Origin: UBA12481 sp012523435
Lineage (GTDB): Bacteria; Bacteroidota; Bacteroidia; Bacteroidales; UBA12481
DNA: 64,000 nt
Direction of reading: 5' to 3'
Assembly: GCA_028686135.1 (NCBI GenBank)
Contig: JAQUCP010000001.1
Span: 1-64,000, forward strand
Each line of letters begins with the position of its first letter. The stretch's first letter is position 1. A program made the translations under genes and the position numbers. Below the pieces are notes generated by a model. It saw only the letters and a program-made list of their open reading frames with translations, searched no databases and was not told the DNA's origin. Positions 49,181 to 57,218 of the stretch are shown in pieces.

Positions 49181-51307
49181 TCACTTGAGACCAGTAATGC
49201 GTTTAATTTCATTCAATTTGTTAAGTGCCTCAATTGGAGTAAGATTATCGACATCCAATTTACTGATTTCATCGCGAATCTGTTTCAGTACAGGATCATC
49301 AAGTTGGAAAAAAGAGAGTTGCATACCTTCACGGTGACCAGCCAGTTCTCTCACGGGTTCCTGGATCAGCTCTTTTCGGTGCGACTGTTCAAGTTCGCGT
49401 AGAATCTCCTTAGCCCGATTGACGATTGAGCGAGGCATTCCGGCCATCCGGGCAACATGGATACCAAAGCTATGCTCGCTACCACCCCTGACGAGCTTAC
49501 GCAGGAAGATCACCTTATTATCGGCTTCCATCACCGAAACGTTATAGTTCTTTACCCGCGTGAAGGACCTCTCCATCTCGTTGAGTTCGTGGTAATGAGT
49601 AGCAAAGAGGGTCTTTGCGCGGGCTTTCGGATGCTCATGAATATGCTCTACGATCGACCAGGCGATGGAGATGCCATCATACGTGCTGGTTCCCCGGCCT
49701 AACTCATCAAACAGGATGAGGCTGCGTGTTGAGAGGTTATTGATGATGCTGGCCGCTTCGGTCATTTCAACCATGAAGGTTGATTCGCCCAGCGACAGGT
49801 TATCTGAAGCACCAACTCTAGTGAAAATCTTGTCAACCAGCCCGATTTTTACCCCATCAGCCGGCACAAAACATCCAATCTGGGCAAGCAGTACTATCAG
49901 CGCAGTCTGACGTAATAGCGCAGATTTTCCGGCCATATTGGGCCCCGTAATGATGATAATCTGCTGATTTTCAGTATCCAGATCCAGGTCATTGGCTACA
50001 TACTCTTCGCCCGGAGGGAGTTGTTTCTCGATAACCGGATGCCTCCCCTGGCGGATCTCCAGGATATTCTCCTCGCTCAAAACTGGTCTGATGTAGCGAT
50101 TCGATTTAGCCACCGCGGCAAAAGAGCGCAGGACATCCAGCGTGGCGATCAGCCTGGCATCCAGCTGAACCGGCAGGATATATTCGGCCAGAGCGATCAC
50201 TAATTCGTTAAAAAGCCGTGTTTCGATAGCCAAAATCCGCTCTTCGGCACCCAGAATTCGGGTTTCATACTCTTTCAATTCATTATTGATATAGCGCTCG
50301 GCTCCCACCAGGGTCTGTTTCCTGACCCACTCCTCAGGAACCTTATCTTTATGGGTATTTCTTACTTCAAAATAGTATCCGAACACATTATTGAATCCCA
50401 CTTTCAGAGAGGAGATTCCGGTCCGGGCACTCTCTCGCTCCTGCATGTTGGCCAAGTAATCTTTGCCCGAAAAAGCAACATCTCTGAGTTCATCAAGCTC
50501 ACTATCAACACCATCAGCAATGACCTTTCCTTTACCAACCTGATTAGGAGCATCGGGTACCAACTCGCGTTCGATTCGCTCCCGGATCGAGTGGCAGGGA
50601 TTCAGCTGTTCACCAATCCTGCGCAGTGTTGCATCATCGGAGGCTTCACAAGCCAGCTTGACGGGCTCGATAGCCGAAAGAGCCAGGCGAAGCTGAACCA
50701 CCTCCCGCGGGGTGATACGCGCAACGGCCACCTTCGAAATTAATCGTTCAATATCCCCAATATGCCGGATGTTATCTTCCACATGATCCCGAAAATTGGG
50801 GTGCTTTAGGAAATAATCAACCACATTATAGCGCTCATTAAGTGGTTGTATCTCCTTGATTGGNNNNNNNNNNNNNNNNNNNNNNNNNNNNNNNNNNNNN
50901 NNNNNNNNNNNNNNNNNNNNNNNNNNNNNNNNNNNNNNNNNNNNNNNNNNNNNNNNNNNNNNNGGGGTGATCAGCTCGGTCACACCCCGCTTCACGATCT
51001 TCTTGGTCAGCTTCGGGTCTTCGAGTTGCTCGCAAATCGCCACCCGCTCACCGGCTCTGACCAGCTTGGGAAGATAGGTATCCAGCGCATGAAAGGGAAA
51101 GCCGGCCAGCTCCACATAGCTGGCGGCACCATTCGCCCGGCGAGTCAGGGTTATCCCCAGAATCCGTGAGGCCTTTATGGCATCGTCAGAAAACGTTTCA
51201 TAGAAATCCCCAACACGGAAGAGGAGAACCGCATCAGGGTACTTTCTTTTCACCGCCATGTACTGTTTCATCAGCGGCGTATCGACCAATGGTTCATTTG
51301 ACGCCAT
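49181..51307 (-). CDS. mutS: DNA mismatch repair protein MutS (with an internal assembly gap)
   Basis: MutS recognises mismatches and starts repair with MutL. The N-terminal mismatch-binding motif G-D-F-Y-E-T-F is near residue 33. The C-terminal ATPase has T-G-P-N-M-A-G-K-S (Walker A), D-E-L-G-R-G-T-S-T-Y-D-G (Walker B/signature) and A-T-H-Y-H-E-L. About 674 residues are present against some 870 in the family. The 100 N (50864-50963) replace the connector domain between R-G-V-T-E-L-I-T and P-I-K-E-I-Q, so roughly 550-600 bases are missing. ATG 51307 is chosen; the frame extends to 51355 but crosses the promoter. Confidence 0.95.
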   Translation of the reverse strand: MASNEPLVDTPLMKQYMAVKRKYPDAVLLFRVGDFYETFSDDAIKASRILGITLTRRANGAASYVELAGFPFHALDTYLPKLVRAGERVAICEQLEDPKLTKKIVKRGVTELITXXXXXXXXXXXXXXXXXXXXXXXXXXXXXXXXXXPIKEIQPLNERYNVVDYFLKHPNFRDHVEDNIRHIGDIERLISKVAVARITPREVVQLRLALSAIEPVKLACEASDDATLRRIGEQLNPCHSIRERIERELVPDAPNQVGKGKVIADGVDSELDELRDVAFSGKDYLANMQERESARTGISSLKVGFNNVFGYYFEVRNTHKDKVPEEWVRKQTLVGAERYINNELKEYETRILGAEERILAIETRLFNELVIALAEYILPVQLDARLIATLDVLRSFAAVAKSNRYIRPVLSEENILEIRQGRHPVIEKQLPPGEEYVANDLDLDTENQQIIIITGPNMAGKSALLRQTALIVLLAQIGCFVPADGVKIGLVDKIFTRVGASDNLSLGESTFMVEMTEAASIINNLSTRSLILFDELGRGTSTYDGISIAWSIVEHIHEHPKARAKTLFATHYHELNEMERSFTRVKNYNVSVMEADNKVIFLRKLVRGGSEHSFGIHVARMAGMPRSIVNRAKEILRELEQSHRKELIQEPVRELAGHREGMQLSFFQLDDPVLKQIRDEISKLDVDNLTPIEALNKLNEIKRITGLK
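50864..50963. other. Assembly gap (100 N), real missing sequence
   Basis: The flanks of this gap show no duplication, and the MutS protein lacks its connector domain across it. The 100-N size is therefore a placeholder. Confidence 0.85.
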
Positions 51308-51326
51308 CAAAGGGACTCTAAAAAAA

Positions 51327-51355
51327 CAAAGATAACACATATCCCTGCCCGGCAA
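51327..51355 (-). promoter_or_regulatory. Predicted promoter of mutS
   Basis: On the minus strand TTG (51355-51353) and TATCTTTG (51334-51327) are 18 bases apart. The ATG at 51307 is 19 bases beyond the -7 box. Confidence 0.6.
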
Positions 51356-51391
51356 AAGCAGGCAATGATTTCAAAGATGCCCCGATTTTAG

Positions 51392-51399
51392 TACCTTAG
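51392..51399 (+). promoter_or_regulatory. Possible -7 box of the saccharopine dehydrogenase-like gene
   Basis: TACCTTAG is a 7-of-8 match to TAnnTTTG, 25 bases before the ATG at 51425. No clear -33 element was seen. Confidence 0.35.
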
Positions 51400-51424
51400 C
51401 CTAGGTAAAAAGAGGTCATTTCCC

Positions 51425-52756
51425 ATGAAAAAAATTCTGGTTCTTGGTGCTGGTTTATCAACCTCCTGTTTGATTAACTATCTTTTAAAGCATTCCGGAT
51501 CAAGCGATTGGATGGTCATAGTAGCTGACTCCAATCTTCAAACCGCTGCAACCAAGGTGAACAATCATCCCCGTGGGGAAGCAGTCGTATTCGACATCTT
51601 CAATCAACCAGAGCGTAAGCGGCTGATCAGCATGGCCGATCTGGTCATCTCTATGTTGCCGGCCCGGTTTCATCCGATGGTTGCAGAAGCCTGCCTGGAG
51701 GAGGGGAAAAGCATGCTGACTGCCTCCTATGTCTCGCCAGAGATCAGGAGGCTGGACTACCAGGCCAGACAGAAAGGTCTCCTTTTTCTCAACGAAATCG
51801 GGGTTGATCCGGGTATCGATCATATGTCAGCAATGCGGGTCATTAACCAGATACGGGAGAAAGGAGGAAAAATAACCGGATTCCGCTCATTTACCGGCGG
51901 ACTGATCGCCCCTGGGTCGGACAATAATCCATGGAACTACAAATTTACCTGGAACCCCAGAAATGTCGTCCTCGCCGGCCAAGGAACCTCCATGTACATC
52001 CGTGATGGCCGGTATAAATTTATTCCATACCACCAACTTTTCCGTCAGACAGAAAAATGTACGGTCTTGGATCATGGTGACTTTGATGTTTATGCCAACA
52101 GAGACTCACTGAAATACAGAGAGATATATAGTCTTCCGGATATCCAGACCATGCTCCGTGGCACCATGCGCCGCCCGGGCTATTGCCAAGCCTGGGATGT
52201 ATTCGTTCAGCTGGGAATCACGGATGACAGCTACACGATCGAAGGATCAGAAGAGATGTCGTACCGCGAATTCATCGACGCCTTCCTTCCCGGAACCAAT
52301 GGTTTATCGGTCAAGGAAAAGTTGGCCCGACATACAGGAATCCCGATCAACGGTGAGATCATGCAAAAATTAACCTGGCTGGGGATTTTTGAAGATACCC
52401 GCATCAACCTCAAAAATGCCACCCCAGCTCAAATCCTCCAGCAAATTTTAGAAGAAAAATGGCGATTGGAAGAGCAAGACCAAGATATGCTTGTTATGCA
52501 GCATATCTTTGATTTTGAGCTTAATGGGAAGAACGTAACACACAGATCCTCCCTAGTCGTGTTAGGCAAAGACCGGTCAGAAACCGCCATGGCTATCACC
52601 GTTGGGACACCGGTGGCCATAGCAGCCCGGCTGGTTCTGAATGGAACCTTTCGCGCTACTGGTGTCCATATTCCCATTGTTCCGGAATTTTATGATCCAA
52701 TCCTTCAAGAGCTGGAGAGCTACGGGGTATGCTTTATTGAGGAGGGAGAGATTTAA
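51425..52756 (+). CDS. Saccharopine dehydrogenase-family oxidoreductase
   Basis: The 443-residue NAD(P)-binding protein starts with the Rossmann motif V-L-G-A-G-L-S-T-S. It carries the saccharopine reductase hallmark N-E-I-G-V-D-P-G-I-D-H-M-S-A-M and S-F-T-G-G-L-I-A-P. The closest match by memory is LYS9-type saccharopine dehydrogenase (glutamate-forming) of lysine metabolism, but family members also include other oxidoreductases. No partner lysine gene is adjacent. It is divergent from mutS. Confidence 0.88.
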   Translation: MKKILVLGAGLSTSCLINYLLKHSGSSDWMVIVADSNLQTAATKVNNHPRGEAVVFDIFNQPERKRLISMADLVISMLPARFHPMVAEACLEEGKSMLTASYVSPEIRRLDYQARQKGLLFLNEIGVDPGIDHMSAMRVINQIREKGGKITGFRSFTGGLIAPGSDNNPWNYKFTWNPRNVVLAGQGTSMYIRDGRYKFIPYHQLFRQTEKCTVLDHGDFDVYANRDSLKYREIYSLPDIQTMLRGTMRRPGYCQAWDVFVQLGITDDSYTIEGSEEMSYREFIDAFLPGTNGLSVKEKLARHTGIPINGEIMQKLTWLGIFEDTRINLKNATPAQILQQILEEKWRLEEQDQDMLVMQHIFDFELNGKNVTHRSSLVVLGKDRSETAMAITVGTPVAIAARLVLNGTFRATGVHIPIVPEFYDPILQELESYGVCFIEEGEI

Positions 52757-52760
52757 CTTC

Positions 52761-53501
52761 CTACAAATAGAAAGCATCGGTGAGCTCATGGTAAGAAGCA
52801 GATAACTCGGCCCCAGCATGATCTCGAATACACAACTCACCCGATTCGACAATCCCACTCTGAACTCCTAGCTGGACCAGCACCCGCTTGATGGCCGACC
52901 GAGGGGTAGCACGTATGCGGAGCAATCTTGACAAGGCCAATCCGGATTTAGCAGCCAAAGCCACCACTTCATTGATGCGGTCGTGTGGAATAGACAGGGC
53001 GAGGCACCCGTCTTCACATAAAAGTCCGGCACTTTTAGCGATCAATCGATCCAGGGGCAACTGATCATCATGTCGGGCAAGCCTGCGGGCTTCAACAGGA
53101 GCACGTAGAGACTGACGAAAATAGGGCGGATTGCAGATGATTAGATGATAACACCCACGGCCTTCCCAACGTAAGAAATCCGCCTCGATAACCTGAATCC
53201 GGTCGGGCCAGGGCGACTGGCTCACATTCTGGGAAGCTTGCCTGAAAGATGCTGGCTCCAGCTCCACTGCATCGATCAGGGCTTCCGGGAAACGCTGGGC
53301 AAGCATCAAGGCCAAAAGACCGGTGCCCGTGCCAATATCCAACATCCGCAGAGATTCCTTCATACCAAGCCACCCATTCGCTCTTTCGCCATCCGATCGC
53401 CCCGCCCAGGCACCAAGCAAAACCCCATCGGTTCCAACCTTCATGGCTGTATTATCTTGATTGACAAGAAATTGCTTAAACTGAAACCAATTATTCGACA
53501 T
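52761..53501 (-). CDS. tRNA1(Val) adenine-37 N6-methyltransferase-like (TrmN6/YfiC)
   Basis: The 246-residue SAM methyltransferase has motif I L-D-I-G-T-G-T-G-L-L-A-L-M and the amino-methylating motif N-P-P-Y. The N-terminal F-x-F-K-Q-F-x-V-x-Q-D-x-x-A-M-K-V-G-T-D-G-V-L-L-G segment is specific for the YfiC/TrmN6 group, which modifies A37 of tRNA-Val. ATG 53501 is preferred over an upstream GTG at 53540. It lies 39 bases after lolD. Confidence 0.9.
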   Translation of the reverse strand: MSNNWFQFKQFLVNQDNTAMKVGTDGVLLGAWAGRSDGERANGWLGMKESLRMLDIGTGTGLLALMLAQRFPEALIDAVELEPASFRQASQNVSQSPWPDRIQVIEADFLRWEGRGCYHLIICNPPYFRQSLRAPVEARRLARHDDQLPLDRLIAKSAGLLCEDGCLALSIPHDRINEVVALAAKSGLALSRLLRIRATPRSAIKRVLVQLGVQSGIVESGELCIRDHAGAELSASYHELTDAFYL

Positions 53502-53540
53502 GGTGAAGGAAATATCATTAGCGGCATGCCCTGGGTTCAC

Positions 53541-54197
53541 TCAATCGGCCTGGATCAGACCGTCACGCATGGTGATGACACGGTCGGACAAGCCAGCCAG
53601 GTGTGGATCGTGGGTAACAATGACAAAGGTCTGATTCATCTCCTCCCGAAGCTTCAAGAACAGGTTGTGCAGATCCTCCTGATTAGCCGAATCCAGGTTT
53701 CCCGAAGGTTCATCAGCCAAAATAACCGCTGGGCGGTTCATCAGGGCACGAGCCACCGCCACCCGCTGCTTCTCTCCACCCGACAGCTCGGACGGTTTAT
53801 GCCCTACCCGGTCGGTTAAGCGTAGAAAATCCAGCAGCTCAGTAGCACGCAACTCCGCCTGCTTACGAGGCATCCCAGCAATAAAAGCAGGAATACAGAC
53901 ATTCTCCAAGGCGGTGAATTCCGGAAGAAGGTGGTGAAACTGAAAGACAAAACCCACCTCATTATTCCTAAAGCCGGCCAGGCGACGGTCATCCAACTTG
54001 CCTGTTTCAGTGCCCCGAATCCAAACCTGACCGCTATCTGGGCGACTCAGGGTGCCCATAATCAGGAGCAAAGTGGTTTTCCCAGCACCACTAGGCCCGA
54101 CAATTGAAACAATCTCACCCTCATTCACTTCGAGATCAATACCCTTTAAGACCGTGAGTGAATCAAAAGCTTTGACAATATTTTTTACCCGGATCAT
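53541..54197 (-). CDS. lolD: ABC transporter ATP-binding protein, LolD type
   Basis: The 218-residue ATPase has Walker A G-P-S-G-A-G-K-T-T-L-L, signature L-S-G-G-E-K-Q-R-V-A-V-A-R-A-L, Walker B V-I-L-A-D-E-P-S-G-N-L-D and a switch His in V-T-H-D. The sequence is of the LolD/MacB ATPase subgroup that drives lipoprotein release from the inner membrane. The permease genes (lolC/E) are not adjacent, so a role with another FtsX-type permease, such as the one at 61888, cannot be excluded. Confidence 0.88.
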   Translation of the reverse strand: MIRVKNIVKAFDSLTVLKGIDLEVNEGEIVSIVGPSGAGKTTLLLIMGTLSRPDSGQVWIRGTETGKLDDRRLAGFRNNEVGFVFQFHHLLPEFTALENVCIPAFIAGMPRKQAELRATELLDFLRLTDRVGHKPSELSGGEKQRVAVARALMNRPAVILADEPSGNLDSANQEDLHNLFLKLREEMNQTFVIVTHDPHLAGLSDRVITMRDGLIQAD

Positions 54198-54251
54198 GCC
54201 GATTGAAAATTATCATGCAAGTTAAGGAAATTACCGGGCCGGCAATAGCTC

Positions 54252-56702
54252 TCAGAGGGTGTTCCTGCGCGCCAGCCGGTGATAATCAAAATAATAGGAA
54301 ACCTTGATTGAAAAGGAATTAACCTGTGGTGAGAGAACCGTATTGTGAAGATTATCCCAGTAAGAGATAAACTGATCGCCTTCCACACCAGTTTCGCTGC
54401 TGATGTTATTTTTCCACACCGCTGTCAGGTAGCTTCCCGGTGCAAAATTCCACGCATACTCAAGATCAATCGTGAAAATGTTAAAATTCAGGTCATGATT
54501 CCGATCATAAGTGTCATGATCCTGCAGCGTGCCATCCTCATTCAGTAGATAAAACTGGTTGTAATTAACCTCCGACCAGTAGTGCCTGAACGACAGGCTC
54601 AGGGCCGCCTTATTATTGAAAACATAGGATCCGGTGATGGAATTGGTGATCGTTTTAACATCTCGCCGTCCAAAAAGAATGGAATCAGCGGAAAACATTC
54701 TCACATATCCACGGTCGTCGTACTGCTTGTCCCAACGGAAGGAGGGAAAAAGGGAGAGCTTGTTGTTCAGCCTTAACCGGGGACCGATGTTGAAGTTGAG
54801 CCCGTGATCTCCCCAGGCATTCTGGTTGTAGCCACCTCCTGCGTTGAAAGCCAATTTCTTTCTGTAATCTGATGACCCCCTTAGCGAAACAGAATAATAA
54901 GCCGGGTAGCTAAAGTAGCGCCCCGGGACCCGTGGTTCGTACCAGTCGTGCGTTGCTATCGGACTGCCAGAGAAGCTGAAAGAGAGGTCGCTATAATCAC
55001 GGAAGAGCAGACGAGAAGAGAACCCGGCCGTTAACTGATAGAAGCTCAATGGGTTATAAATCTGACCAAAATTAACACTGATACTATTGCTCAGCGAATT
55101 CAAGATCCAGAACGGTTCGAGCACCCGGTGGGAGATATCGAAAGAGTGGTTGATATAATTATTCTTTTTGAGGTATCCCATATCATTGGGATCGTAGGTA
55201 TCGTTCACCACGACTAGATCATAGCTTGCAGTGAAATTCCCTCTGTACTTGCCAAAACCGATTTTTGCCTGGTATCCGTTGACAGGTTTTCCGCTAAGGG
55301 AGTCATGCTTCATACTCCCTGCCAGGCTAGCTGCCACGCCGTAGCGGCTATCGCGGTCCATCAACCTAGTCATCAGGCTAGTTACATTAGCCATCCGGGT
55401 TGTTGAAGGGGTGAAAACGTTTGTATTGGAGAAATTCACAAAAGAGTTTCGTCCAATGATTTGATCCACCACGATCATGTTGTAATTGGTAAACGGATCG
55501 GTCAGGTATCGGCGATCTGTTCCGTTGATAGTATCTTGGATAACTGCAAAAGTATTAGCTGTCAAAGCGTTAAAAAACCCAATGCCCAGATTTTTGGAGT
55601 TTCTTCCTGAGACTTTTGTGGCGTTGATCAGTCTGGTTTCGCCGGGATTTTCGACTAGCGTTTCACCTTCCCCGACAGCATTCCAGGCGTCGTTGTAGTT
55701 TAGCGGTTGCTTCCCGATCCGGCGGGAGTAAAATAGGTCTGATTTATTGAACAGTTCCATCCCTTCGGTAAAAAACTGGCGGTTCTCGGTATACTTAACT
55801 TCATAGGGTGTCAGGTTCAGGACAATTTGATCGGATCTGCGCTGGCCAAAATCCGGCACTAGGGTCATATCCAGCGTATAAGCTTCATTGATGCCATATT
55901 TCAGATCCATCCCAGCGGCATAGGAAAAGCCGCTGGCTTCTGGTGTAATTTGATAATATCCACTAGCAAACGGATAGAGTTCCAGACGGAGTGGAGCCTT
56001 AATTTGAGTGATGCCATTTAGTATTCCATTTTGATCATCTTCTGAATAGCTGCGATCAACTGGATTCCAAACCGTAATCTCACGGGAACGGCGAACCGTG
56101 CGCTGGAAGTTAATACCCCATACCTGGACTTCCTGCTTAGGGAATCGAATAGCAGAATAGGGAATTTCTATCTCAACAATCCAGCCCTCATCGGTTATTT
56201 TGACGGCGCTGGTCCACACAGCATTCCAGGAAAAATCACCTGAATCCCAGTCACTATCCATGCCACTCTGGGCGCTTTTTTTATAATCAGCCTGGACATT
56301 AGCCGCCGATAATTCAAAATGATAGAGGTTTTGCCCGTCGTTATAAGGATTCAGGGTGATCCGGAACCTATCGGTATTGCCATTGCTAATGTTATCCCGT
56401 TTAGTGTATTCGCGGAGAATGCTATCCGGAGCAGCATCATAAAGCACGGCTCCAATATAAATAGCCTGATTATCATAGATAACTTTTACCACGGATGGCT
56501 GAGTAGCTGGATCGCCCATCTTTGGAGAATAGGTGATAAAATCAGTTGCTTCAGGTGTTTGTGACCATGCAGCTTCCCCCAGATTTCCGTCAATCTTTAT
56601 TCTTTGGGTGGTGCGGGTGGCAGTCATTTCCCGTTTAGAAGTAGTGGCTCCGGCCTCTAGTGCACAAAAAATAAGTAGTAAAAAGATTACCGATCGGGTC
56701 AT
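54252..56702 (-). CDS. DUF5916 outer-membrane protein with family 9-type carbohydrate-binding domain
   Basis: The 816-residue protein has a signal peptide (residues 1-19). A CBM9-like beta sandwich (about 25-215; I-D-G-N-L-G-E-A-A-W, Y-D-N-Q-A-I-Y-I-G-A-V-L-Y-D) leads into a large C-terminal DUF5916 region of alternating strands ending in Y-Y-F-D-Y. The C-terminal part looks like an outer-membrane beta barrel. The family is abundant in Bacteroidota, and its ligand is unknown. Confidence 0.9.
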   Translation of the reverse strand: MTRSVIFLLLIFCALEAGATTSKREMTATRTTQRIKIDGNLGEAAWSQTPEATDFITYSPKMGDPATQPSVVKVIYDNQAIYIGAVLYDAAPDSILREYTKRDNISNGNTDRFRITLNPYNDGQNLYHFELSAANVQADYKKSAQSGMDSDWDSGDFSWNAVWTSAVKITDEGWIVEIEIPYSAIRFPKQEVQVWGINFQRTVRRSREITVWNPVDRSYSEDDQNGILNGITQIKAPLRLELYPFASGYYQITPEASGFSYAAGMDLKYGINEAYTLDMTLVPDFGQRRSDQIVLNLTPYEVKYTENRQFFTEGMELFNKSDLFYSRRIGKQPLNYNDAWNAVGEGETLVENPGETRLINATKVSGRNSKNLGIGFFNALTANTFAVIQDTINGTDRRYLTDPFTNYNMIVVDQIIGRNSFVNFSNTNVFTPSTTRMANVTSLMTRLMDRDSRYGVAASLAGSMKHDSLSGKPVNGYQAKIGFGKYRGNFTASYDLVVVNDTYDPNDMGYLKKNNYINHSFDISHRVLEPFWILNSLSNSISVNFGQIYNPLSFYQLTAGFSSRLLFRDYSDLSFSFSGSPIATHDWYEPRVPGRYFSYPAYYSVSLRGSSDYRKKLAFNAGGGYNQNAWGDHGLNFNIGPRLRLNNKLSLFPSFRWDKQYDDRGYVRMFSADSILFGRRDVKTITNSITGSYVFNNKAALSLSFRHYWSEVNYNQFYLLNEDGTLQDHDTYDRNHDLNFNIFTIDLEYAWNFAPGSYLTAVWKNNISSETGVEGDQFISYWDNLHNTVLSPQVNSFSIKVSYYFDYHRLARRNTL

Positions 56703-56717
56703 AAACTAAGATTTCTG

Positions 56718-56725
56718 CAAATTTA
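56718..56725 (-). promoter_or_regulatory. Predicted -7 box of the DUF5916 gene
   Basis: The minus strand reads TAAATTTG, a TAnnTTTG match, 15 bases upstream of the ATG at 56702. Confidence 0.45.
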
Positions 56726-56837
56726 TCTTTTTGGGGTAGCCTCCAACCTGAAGGAGATCAGTTCATGATCGGATATTTGTTAAAAAAAGTTAAGTGGAAA
56801 GGATTGTTTTGAGTACAGATAAAGGGTGTCCCGGAAA

Positions 56838-57164
56838 TTATCCCTTCAGATCCTCCTCAACGTCCTTAATATCTTTGACGACCTCAGCATCATTAATGTA
56901 ACTCCTAAACTGATCCGAGGCTTCATCAGCCTGCCGGTGAAGATCATCTTTCATGTCATCCACCTCCTGTTTGATATCTCTGGTAGATTCATCAAATTCC
57001 TTTTTAATATCGCCGGTGACTTTTCTAAACTCACGGATACCTTTACCAAGCCCCTGGGTTATTTCCGGGATCTTATCAGCGCCAAACAGTAACAGAACGG
57101 CGAGAAGGATGATTATGATCTCCGTTCCACTGATGAAAGCCAAGATGCCAACAGGTATATTCAT
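56838..57164 (-). CDS. tatA: Sec-independent protein translocase TatA/TatB
   Basis: The 108-residue protein from ATG 57164 has a single N-terminal membrane helix (about residues 9-24). The hinge and amphipathic helix L-L-L-F-G-A-D-K-I-P-E-I-T-Q-G-L-G-K-G-I-R-E-F follows, the hallmark of TatA. A charged C-terminal coiled-coil-like tail (about 50-105) is longer than in E. coli TatA. TatC is not in this window. It follows the secDF terminator, so both main export routes have a gene here. A TTG at 57173 is a less likely start. Confidence 0.93.
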   Translation of the reverse strand: MNIPVGILAFISGTEIIIILLAVLLLFGADKIPEITQGLGKGIREFRKVTGDIKKEFDESTRDIKQEVDDMKDDLHRQADEASDQFRSYINDAEVVKDIKDVEEDLKG

Positions 57165-57170
57165 ATGGAG

Positions 57171-57178
57171 CAAAGATA
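57171..57178 (-). promoter_or_regulatory. Possible -7 box of tatA
   Basis: The minus strand reads TATCTTTG, a full match, ending only 6 bases before the ATG at 57164. Usual spacing would make the transcript leaderless, so treat this with caution. Confidence 0.35.
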
Positions 57179-57205
57179 AAAAAACCCCGGATGCTTATCC
57201 GGGGT
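57178..57205 (-). terminator. Terminator after secDF
   Basis: ACCCCGGAT (57184-57192) pairs with ATCCGGGGT (57197-57205) around a GCTT loop, with a T-run following on the minus strand. It begins 13 bases after the secDF stop. Confidence 0.9.
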
Positions 57206-57218
57206 ATTCAAGGCTTAT

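Noticed and set aside
51308..51355. 16-residue extension of MutS
   Set aside because: It overlaps a well-formed TTG-N18-TATCTTTG promoter.
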